A stretch of DNA of 64,000 bases. It comes from Diadema setosum (taxonomy: Eukaryota > Echinodermata > Echinoidea > Diadematoida > Diadematidae). Below, in pieces: positions 58,001-64,000 of this stretch (its first letter is position 1; every line of letters begins with the position of its first letter). Both the position numbers and the translations under genes were made by a program. The stretch is taken from the NCBI RefSeq assembly GCF_964275005.1, contig NC_092699.1:17660901-17724900 (forward strand), given 5' to 3'. The notes under the pieces are model-generated. The model worked only from the letters and a program-made list of their open reading frames with translations, was not told the DNA's origin and ran no database searches.

Positions 58001-59442
58001 AGTTACTTTGATCGCATAATGACTTAAGACCCTACGATATAATAGGCAGAAGTACTCTGGCGTAGGTAATGGAATGTCCCTTTGGATGTGTTTTGCTATG
58101 GAAAGCCTTTTGGCATGTTCAGGTTGTCGTAATGCGGATCGCAGCAGGCGAGCCGTTGCTTATTGTTGGACTTCTTTTTTTTACATACTTCTCGAGGTTA
58201 TTAGTGTCTGTAGCTATCATTGCTTTCAGCTGTTGTGCACAACAACAAATAATCATCAGCACAGATAATCATTTTTGACTATTAACTTCTCCATTTGCGC
58301 AGACATCAACGAGTGTCTTTTGACCAGTACTATGTGTGCACCCGAGGCGGTCTGCGTCAACACGGAGGGTTCCTTCCGCTGCGAGTGTTCGCGGGGCTTC
58401 GCCGGAGATGGCATCACCGCCTGTGCGGGTGAGAGCGAGTTATGAGAAACATCTAAAATGACTCATTTATCACAGACCGCATCCGTTTCCATCCCCCCAT
58501 TCCCTTTCTCGGGATTACAGCGTTGCAAGTAATCACCAAAGGCACGTCATTTTATATGTATGTATAGCGGATGTACAAATATTTGACGTCCCAAACTAAG
58601 AATTGATACCCTGGCGTCAAGACATATTTCCTTGTTCTCCTCACAATCTTCTCCGCCTTCTCCATGTACTCCTTTTTCACCATCCTCCACCACCCTCCCC
58701 CCCCCCCACCCGAAGATGTTGATAAGGGAAAGTGGACAATGGGCACGATCAATTAAGGGGGTCCTCCCGCCCCCACATGTCAGACCGGGTATTAATTCAA
58801 CTTTGTGGTCACGTACGTGAACTAACCTTGAAATCAGAGTGTACGGTTTTAACCTAACCGATTTATCATTACAAATAAAATCGTGTCTACCTTCATCTCA
58901 GAGAGCAGAACAACAACCCAAACCATCGCATGTAAATTACATTTTTTCTCCATTAGATACAGTGTCTCGTGTGCCCGGATTTCACTCAAAGACACTATTT
59001 AAAAGAGAGATATGTCTCATCAAATCTGTTTATCACAACGGAGTCGATATATAAAATGAACACACACGCACACACAAACAAACATACAAACCAACGATTA
59101 TTTTACATTGTGTTCTGAGCGTCTTTTTGTGAAGAGTTGATTTTGTCCTATTCGCATCCACGAAAGCCGTATGTGTGTGCGTACATGTGTGTGTTTTTTT
59201 TATGCGTAGTGGAAGAGATTGGATAATTTCCAACAATCTAAAGCGGGCTTTATTCTCATCATTTCTATTATTGTAGAACTTCCTGCTACATGATTATAGA
59301 TTCCACATCACTTAAGATATGTATAATTGCAAGGGCTTAAATACATTGATAGGAAGACAACAGAAAATGTGCCTAAAGATATAAATACAATACATAACAC
59401 AAGAAAGAAAAAAAATAAGACAGATAGACAGACAGGGACATA

Positions 59443-59516
<74 letters not shown>

Positions 59517-61534
59517 GAGAGAGAGGAGAGAGAGAGAGAGAGAGAGGAATATGATATGCAGCGGTGATTGATACTTCGGTGAACTCTCAAACAATTTGGA
59601 CGCCCCCTAACCCAAAGAAACGCAGAAAGAAGAAGAAGAAGAAGAAGAAGAAGAAGAAGAAGAAGAAGAAGAGAGGAATGAAATAAACGGGTAGATTGGA
59701 ATCAATTTCTGAGGGCTAGATATCAAAACAACCACAGCATCATATCACTAGTATGTCAGAGAGCAGACGAAGGAGTTCTAATTTGGCGGAGCTATCGAAA
59801 ACTTTGGGAGATCGAATTTCAAGTGACAGAATGGCAGCCTATTTAGAATAGTGGGGCGAGATACCATTGAGCTCTATCTTTACAGTCATGATACAACGAT
59901 ATGCAAATTCACATGGCTTCTCTTCTCAATGAAAAATGAAACGGAATTGAATCTGCACTCACGGGGTTCGCTTGATATGAGTACGCACTCTTGTGCCTTG
60001 AGGGAAAGAAGTGAAGATAAAAATGGTGAAAAAAGAATTAAAAATATCCAGACCTCGCCCTGACAATAATATGTCCAATCAAATTTGTCTGTCATCGGTT
60101 GATGTGGCTCAGGCAGGATGGATGAAGGGGGCGGGAACTATATTATGTTGCAAATAATTGTGCGAAGTGTGATGATATGTAGGCTAAGCGTCATAGCGTT
60201 GACGCCATGGGTTTGACTTGTCTGTAAAAACGATAGAAAGTATCATAAAGAACAACAACAACAACAGAAGCAGACAAGGGTTCTTGTCTATACTTCACTG
60301 TCTCTGCCATGGCAGAGAGGTAAAATGGGTTTGCAGCAGCCCAAATTGATCGCACGTCATGCCACACTGCCATCAACAACACACCTAAAGTACCGTGTGC
60401 AATGCAAAGACTGACAAGAACAACAACAAAAGAAATATGATAAAGAGGATAAAGCAGAACAAGTGCAAGAAAAAAAAAGGAGGGAGGAATAAGATGGTGA
60501 TGATGAAGAAGACATGTCTGCTGACGGAGGATAGTGGATTTAGTGCTTAGAAGGGGGGGGGGACGAATCCTATGTTTACTCAAGCAAGGGTTTATGGGAT
60601 AAAGGCTGAAAAGGGCGTTGGGGGATCTCGAGGCCGTTGAACTCTACAGTGATTTCACATCTACCGTAGTTTTTTTGCCTTCCTAGATCTGCTTTAATAC
60701 TCCAAGGAAATTTCTGCACGTCCAAATGGCAGTGACAGGTTGAGCAACTTTTTTTTTTTTTTTTTTTTTAAGGCTGATCTGATTTTCCAAAAAGTTGTTG
60801 ACCTTACTACCCAAAGGTTTGATTTTTTTTCTTCCAACTTTGAAGCACTTTATCGTTTTGTGACAGGCCGTTGTGTTAATGCACTGAAGAAAAGTTGAGA
60901 TTTTGCGGTATCGTCGTGGTCATTTATCTTTCTACGTCTACTTTATGTTTGTTTGTTTGTTTGTTTTGTTTGTTTGTTTGTTTGTTTTGTTTTGTTTGTT
61001 TGTTTGTTTGTGTTTCTCCAGTACTCCTTCTTTTCCTACTCTTTGTTAACCAAAGTCACGATTTTACAAGTTTGATTTCGTTTATTCTAATTATTGTCAC
61101 AATAATTATCATCTTGGTCATCACCATTTTGTATCTTTACTCTTAGGTCGATCATTTATTTTCTTTCCCTCCCCCTTTTTTGAGTTCTCCTGCTTGAGAT
61201 CTACAGCATCTCAGATTATCATGTCATGTCAAGTCATGTCGTAAACATCTTCATTGTCACCCCTCGCCCACATTAGCGTCACCATTTTTGGCTGGTTATT
61301 ACTATTTACTCATTTCTCGCGTTTCTATGGATACCGCCACAGTTTTAAGGACGTGCACACACGCACAGGTGTTTGGACTGGTGTCCGGTAAAGAGTTTTC
61401 GGATTATCTTTCAGATGTTGACGAGTGCGCCGTGGAGAACCCGTGTCATCCATCAGGGCTCTGTATAAACTCTCACGGATCCTTCTCTTGCTCATGCGCA
61501 GACGGGTATATCGGCGACGGTTTCGATTGTACAG
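44725..61534 (+). CDS. Secreted or membrane EGF-domain protein, N-terminal eight exons (runs off right edge)
   Basis: Exons 44725-44803, 46081-46215, 50745-50934, 51798-52069, 52908-53192, 55125-55211, 58303-58428 and 61415-61534 join in consistent phases (1,1,2,1,1,1,1, ending in 1). They total 1294 bases, about 431 residues. Order: signal peptide; EGF-like domain; a roughly 250-residue region of beta-like character, possibly Ig- or PKD-like folds; a half EGF ([16 protein letters not shown]); and two calcium-binding EGF domains (DINEC and DVDEC starts). An adhesion or matrix role is likely. The C-terminus is outside the window, so a membrane anchor or receptor domain cannot be excluded. I do not recognise an ortholog. 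Confidence 0.82.
44804..46080. other. EGF-protein intron 1
   Basis: 1.28 kb, AT-rich. No repeat family or exon was recognised. Confidence 0.6.
46081..46215 (+). CDS. EGF-protein exon 2: EGF-like domain
   Basis: 135 bp, phase 1 to phase 1, acceptor ACTTCTTCTAG, donor GAAC|GTGAGC. The peptide has six Cys in EGF spacing ([29 protein letters not shown]), with the GWVGDG turn typical of the last loop. Confidence 0.87.
46298..46393. repeat. 96-bp hairpin flanked by (GT)n on both sides
   Basis: ATATCGTCTGTTGAGAATGA(GAAGGGCGTTAAGT) pairs with (ACTTAACGCCCTTA)TCATTCTCAACCGACGATAT around a 28-bp loop. A (GT)n tract lies at about 46250-46281 and another at about 46408-46446, so the whole is a symmetrical unit inside intron 2 of the EGF gene. 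Confidence 0.85.
47451..50333 (-). mobile_element. 2A-type LINE, copy 2, 5'-truncated, with target-site duplication
   Basis: A - strand copy with an intact reverse transcriptase frame. It stops at the 5' end within the endonuclease (plus-strand GTTTGCCAACT). AATATAG at 47444-47450 and again at 50334-50340 is the target-site duplication. 5' truncation plus a short duplication is the classic product of target-primed reverse transcription. Confidence 0.92.
47670..50240 (-). CDS. LINE copy 2 endonuclease (partial) and reverse transcriptase
   Basis: 856 codons. The N-terminal part is the C-terminal half of the APE endonuclease ([25 protein letters not shown], with Leu where copy 1 has Ser). Next comes a complete reverse transcriptase: [45 protein letters not shown] and [11 protein letters not shown] (catalytic YADD), then the C-terminal domain ending LFLSY. 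A 2-bp insertion at about 50260 and the 5' truncation remove the rest of the endonuclease and the 2A region, so it is not autonomous. Confidence 0.9.
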   Translation of the reverse strand: MIQMTLNYMQKTLHFINVYRPPSSVQFQIFLDEFSNVLDRQLLCSSDLLIAGDFNIPVDSSTSNSKLFSELLSAFNMIQHINEPTHNRGHVLDLLITHKGNTVQLCNTGVVEGISDHLAIMCELNLPKRCIKKTFVVTRNLKSVNPQEFVADTHVKSLLSAEPQVNNVDDEVNLYNTLLAATLDKLAPEKRIKVTIHPNTEWYTPEIAQAKLLRRQLERKSRSTKLEIHKQMYHAQRRCVNALIKDAKLQYHSKKDTGCGKDTKKLYKVANALLYRKQRSPLPEHLTHGDQVELANCFNQYFIDKIVAIQRSFPTRCEQPNDIVCEVKSELSEFQSVTVNEIEKLIKNSPNKSCELDPIPTDLVKKCGRVLAPVITRIINASLRLGVVPQVCKKAVIHPTLKKAGLDQECLKNYRPISNLPYLSKLLEKVVFSQLTMYLQDNELVDSFQSAYKPGHSVETLLVNLSDIVFRELDSGNITALIMLDMSSAFDTVDHAILIQRLRYLGIKGTVLDWFIFYLCDRSHYVRIGDSTSCKTMTKFGVPQGSVGGPLLFSLYMQPINEVFRKHCISYHCYADDIQLYLSFKPTVSSLSSAIVKLEACLQDLKIWLTSNGLKLNDDKSEFLLLGSKHMLSKVDYQSCHVNIGSTCITPSKTARNLGVIFDQEMSFRSHVTHIQRNVRYQLRNLSFIRKYLSKSAAEILIHALISSRLDFSNSLLCNLSKKDVTKLQRLQNSAARLLTFTNKFDSMSPVLRSLHWLPVEKRIIFKILLLVHHSVHSFSPIYISNSVQKYNPTRRLRSSSEAFLLQTPRVKHGYGDRAFSVMGPKLWNQLPLQLRELSSTESFKSKLKTYLFLSY
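50470..50726. mobile_element. MITE-like element, about 257 bp, beside a splice acceptor
   Basis: Left end AATTGAAGGGGTCGGTGCAA(TATAGTGCTAACCCACAC) and right end (GTGTGGGTTAGCACTATA)TTGCACCGACCCCTTCAATT are perfect complements of about 38 bp. The right end is 18 bp from exon 3 (50745), so the element supplies part of the intron 3' end. Confidence 0.88.
50745..50934 (+). CDS. EGF-protein exon 3: ectodomain segment
   Basis: 190 bp, phase 1 in, phase 2 out, acceptor CAATCTTTCAG, donor ACAG|GTGAGC. It encodes [16 protein letters not shown], a Cys pair, and beta-like strands ([19 protein letters not shown]) that resemble an Ig-type fold with a central Trp. Only 18 bp separate the acceptor from a 257-bp inverted-repeat element. 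Confidence 0.75.
51798..52069 (+). CDS. EGF-protein exon 4: ectodomain segment
   Basis: 272 bp, phase 2 in, phase 1 out, acceptor GGTGCAATCAG, donor GTTG|GTAAGT. The peptide continues the previous exon with [20 protein letters not shown], a closing-strand pattern seen in PKD and Ig-like domains, and then begins a new segment ([14 protein letters not shown]). Confidence 0.78.
52570..52700 (+). mobile_element. Possible tRNA-derived SINE fragment
   Basis: A B-box-like GGTTCGATTCC at about 52653 follows a GC-rich 80-bp head, and the downstream sequence is unlike a tRNA. No A box is convincing. Weak evidence. Confidence 0.3.
52908..53192 (+). CDS. EGF-protein exon 5: ectodomain segment
   Basis: 285 bp, phase 1 to phase 1, acceptor CGATTCAACAG, donor GAAG|GTTAGA (a weaker donor). 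The peptide begins [15 protein letters not shown], then [20 protein letters not shown], and ends [11 protein letters not shown]. The fold is unassigned. Confidence 0.75.
53484..53982. repeat. Dispersed TTAAAGG-ended repeat, copy B (uninterrupted)
   Basis: About 500 bp beginning GTTAAAGGGAAAGTCGGG and ending CTCTCCTTTA. It aligns by eye along its length with the two parts of copy A around LINE copy 2. It shows what the LINE target looked like before insertion. Confidence 0.8.
54062..54420. mobile_element. Foldback element built of GGTTCGTTATTCCGAA words
   Basis: A 16-bp word, GGTTCGTTATTCCGAA or a variant (GTTCGTTAATCCGAA, GGTTCGTAAATCCGAA), occurs at least six times in the left half. Its complement (TTCGGAATAACGAAC, TTCGGATTTACGAACC) occurs four or more times in the right half, so the element is palindromic at unit and whole-element scale. 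Confidence 0.75.
54533..55090. repeat. Low-complexity cluster: poly-C, (GCTT)n, (TTTA)n, (TATC)n
   Basis: A poly-C run at about 54565, (GCTT)n at about 54742-54772, T-rich TTTA words and about 16 TATC units at 55017-55082. It ends about 35 bp before the exon at 55125. Confidence 0.9.
55125..55211 (+). CDS. EGF-protein exon 6: half EGF module
   Basis: 87 bp, phase 1 to phase 1, acceptor CTTTTTATAG, donor ATTG|GTAAGC. Four Cys in the pattern [20 protein letters not shown] plus GTGC, i.e. the C-terminal half of an EGF domain with its GYVQDGTGC loop. A pairing half-domain was not found upstream. Confidence 0.78.
55212..58302. other. EGF-protein intron 6
   Basis: 3.1 kb. The left part contains a degraded relative of the 31606-32189 foldback (about 55600-55945, with ACACGATCAGTGGAAAATTG and TCACTCATGTGCATATTCAT). 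Poly-C and poly-G short runs occur. Nothing else was recognised. Confidence 0.55.
58303..58428 (+). CDS. EGF-protein exon 7: calcium-binding EGF domain
   Basis: 126 bp, phase 1 to phase 1, acceptor CATTTGCGCAG, donor GCGG|GTGAGA. The peptide [20 protein letters not shown] then [20 protein letters not shown] has the D-I-N-E-C calcium site, the N-T-x-G-S-F-x-C Asn hydroxylation and Ca-binding pattern, and six Cys. Confidence 0.93.
58429..61414. other. EGF-protein intron 7
   Basis: 3.0 kb with simple repeats only: (GA)n at about 59446-59548, (GAA)n at about 59626-59671, poly-T at 60750-60770, (TTTG)n at about 60947-61011. Open frames across them are low-complexity. Confidence 0.65.
59446..59548. 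repeat. (GA)n microsatellite, about 100 bp, slightly interrupted
   Basis: Long GA tract with GGGA interruptions. Confidence 0.95.
61415..61534 (+). CDS. EGF-protein exon 8: calcium-binding EGF domain
   Basis: 120 bp, phase 1 to phase 1, acceptor TATCTTTCAG, donor ACAG|GTGAGT. The peptide [20 protein letters not shown], then [19 protein letters not shown], is a full cbEGF with six Cys. Confidence 0.93.
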
Positions 61535-64000
61535 GTGAGTTGGTCTCGAGCCCAAGATGCTAGCCGCTAATTTGGACTCTAATGCCGGTGATTGAAGCGG
61601 GAAATGTGATCGATACATCGAGAGATTGGGATCGATAAACTCCCTTCTGCAATAATGCGACACTCCACACATTTTCATGAACCCACGGTAACACTTTTCA
61701 GTAGGCGTCCATATGTTTGCACGTCTTCAAAATACTATTCAAAATTTGTTTTGAATTTTCTTTTAAAAGAGTTTTATTTCAAAAGAACTTTTGCGGGCAC
61801 CACGTGTAGAAATGTTTAACATGTTGAACGTTTAAGTTTCCCAATGTAGACTTCAGCTGAATTTATAAAAGGGCATAGTCGCAAAGGGCCGCTGCAATTT
61901 TGCATAAAAACTGACCTCATCTTAAAACTTAACGAATAAAGAAGAAAAAGAGATTCTCGTCTGATTTCTAATATCCGTTTGCTCGGCCATTCAAGGCGGC
62001 CTACACACACCTGTGGGGATTTAGAAGAAAGAGAAAGAGAGAGAGAGAGAGAGAGGGAGAGATAGTTTTCTTTACAAGGACCCCCTCTGACGATTTGCAA
62101 ACAAAAGCTCCATCAAACGGAATGTCAAAAGCATATCAGAGAATGACTATCTGTCTGAGACCTGCAGCCATTCCGATATCCATATATCTATTTATCTCCC
62201 CTTCTCTCCCTCTCATTCTGTCTGCCTACACAAATGTCAATCTTTTCAACTTTTCGCCCAGTTATGATCAAGCCTACGGATCTGTCCCTTAAACAACCGT
62301 TAAAGGGATGGTTATAGTATTGGTTGAGATAAGGACTGAGCTTTTAACTTTTCGCGAGATATCAAGAAACCACTTATGAAATGGTACAGAGCATACAACT
62401 CTAAGAGAAAATCAAAGTTTATTTGATGAAAATCGATCTTGAAATGGCTGAGATATCCAAAAACAAAGTAGAACAATGCGATCCTAATAAAAGGTGAGTC
62501 CTGCCTTTTATTTTGATCCTTTTGTTTTGGATATCACGGCTATTTCAAAACTAATTCTTATCAATTAAACTTTGAATCACTCTTAGAATCACATCCTCGT
62601 TTATATTTCATAAGGGGTTTCTCATTATCTTATAAAGAAAGTTTGAAACCTGAAGCCCAATCTCAACCAAAAATATACCATCCCTTGAAACTTTCCATCT
62701 ATCCCCCTTTCTTTTTGTTTGTTTTCCTTCCTATATCAATGTTTGTCTTCTTATCTACCTATATATGGGTTTTCTGTAGATGTATTTGACTCCCTGCCTT
62801 TGACACCTTATGTAACCCTTTTCTTTTCTTTATTCTGTGTCCCCAGCCTCTCACAGCCTGTGCATGTTGTTTGTAGCCCACATGACGTGTCTTCTTACCC
62901 TGCATGTTTGTCATTTTGCCTCTGACAAAGATTCTGCTTTGTAGAATCGAAAGCTCAGGCCCCTTTTGACTCCATTCTGTAGATCTATGTATCTTTGTTA
63001 TCATTCATCTATCATTTATTCCGACCATCTGTTGGTTTTACTGTTTGTCTGTATATATTTCAGTTTATTTTATAATTCTCAAGTAGAGATAAATCAAAAT
63101 AAGTACGATGCAAATGAATGCTCTTGTTCAGCGTGACTGCAATGAACATTTCACACCTTTTCAAACTCTGCTTGACGTCACGCATAGCAACTGCAGTGGC
63201 ACGTAGGGTAGCTTTCACTGTATCGAGGCAAAAGGAAACAAATATCATCCAAAGAATCAGCATTGCATACTTACCCCCTTTCGTCGAGTCTGCACCACTT
63301 TCTCCCTAACGTCTTTCACGCCTTTCTTGCGATAATTTTACATAAAATCCCACCTGGGATACTCGTAGCATTTTGCTCTATTCTGCGCATTTTTTTTTTC
63401 TTTCTGACTTGACGTGCACGTGACAGTTGTTTTCTTTCTTTCGATGTTGATCTCCCACGTGTGAGATCTTTAGTTTTTTCCCTTTTGAAGTTTCTCCAAA
63501 TGAATTGACAATGCCTTTCGTAATGTAATCAAGAAATTGAGCGCCAACATGATTCCCAGTTGGACGAACTGTGTCGGTTAGAAATTGGATCCTCAAAGGG
63601 CCGAAGTTTGGAGTGAGGAATGAAAAAAAAAGGGAAAAAAAGGGAAAAAAGCTGACTTTGGCAGGTGATAATCCTCCGCGTAAAATGACATCTTTTTGGC
63701 GCCAAAGTGCATCTCTAACCTTCCCTTAAGTCCCTGCGATCTTGTCGTTACAGTGGAGAATTTGTCGGGACGCATGATGGCGCATACAAATATTATTTGA
63801 TTTTATATACTGTGATGTGCACCCATTTTCATTTTGTTTCATAGATTTTCCTGTCTTTCAGTCATGAATACTTATTGAACAAATATTCCACCCCCCCCCC
63901 CATATTTCATATCTTCGTTTTGAGGTGCATGTATAGGGATTGATTCCAAGAATAGGGAAGTTAATTTTCTGTCGAAAATATTCTTTCTCGTCTCTCAAAC
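61535..64000. other. EGF-protein intron 8, extends past right edge
   Basis: No further exon with EGF spacing or a phase-1 acceptor and open frame was found. It contains (GA)n at about 62023-62057, a foldback element (62302-62686) and a poly-C run at 63891. Confidence 0.55.
62302..62686. mobile_element. Foldback/MITE-like element, about 385 bp
   Basis: Left end AAGGGATGGTTATAGTATTG(GTTGAGA) and right end (TCTCAACC)AAAAATATACCATCCCTT are inverted. The interior arms pair further (GATATCCAAAACAAA-type words and complements, TGATTC/GAATCA). Non-coding. Confidence 0.75.

Noticed and set aside
63740..63796. Possible ninth exon of the EGF gene after CTTGTCGTTACAG
   Set aside because: The phase-1 frame has no Cys and ends in a stop after about 16 codons. 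It does not continue the EGF series.

Overview
This is a metazoan nuclear genome window. Genes are split by GT-AG introns, long introns are full of transposons, and microsatellites and inverted-repeat elements are abundant. The best organism-level clue is a non-LTR retrotransposon present in three copies, one of which carries a 2A-like motif (GDVEINPGP) upstream of its endonuclease and reverse transcriptase. That arrangement is known from sea urchin retrotransposons. With the gene content, it suggests a marine invertebrate deuterostome, probably an echinoderm. The species cannot be fixed from sequence alone.

Layout. (1) 1-795: a five-copy tandem satellite at the left edge. (2) 2247-6466, + strand: the last three coding exons of an SLC66A1/PQLC2-like lysosomal PQ-loop transporter, overlapped by inverted-repeat elements. 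(3) 6467-14630: non-coding, with several terminal-inverted-repeat elements. (4) 14631-44122, - strand: one gene, reconstructed here from eight exons whose splice phases all agree. It predicts a 4433-residue single-pass membrane protein. The order is a signal peptide, a short Trp/Cys-rich N-terminal segment, three giant exons (4.46, 3.90 and 3.62 kb) made almost entirely of three different families of helical repeats, three thrombospondin type 1 domains, a transmembrane helix and a 182-residue cytoplasmic tail. I recognise no described family with this architecture. (5) 44123-44724: a short divergent intergenic region, likely a shared promoter. (6) 44725 to beyond the right edge, + strand: a secreted or membrane protein starting with a signal peptide, then an EGF-like domain, a roughly 250-residue unassigned ectodomain, a half-EGF module and two calcium-binding EGF domains. 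Its 3' end lies outside the window.

The two divergent genes both encode extracellular multidomain proteins and share a 602-bp interval between start codons, so they may be co-expressed. This is inference only. The introns hold three copies of one 2A-type LINE: copy 1 nearly full length but frameshifted, copy 2 5'-truncated with a clear target-site duplication, copy 3 decayed and carrying nested SINE and MITE insertions. They also hold at least a dozen foldback or MITE-like elements, several in two copies.

Exon boundaries were placed by hand from splice consensus and phase. No transcript evidence or database search was available.
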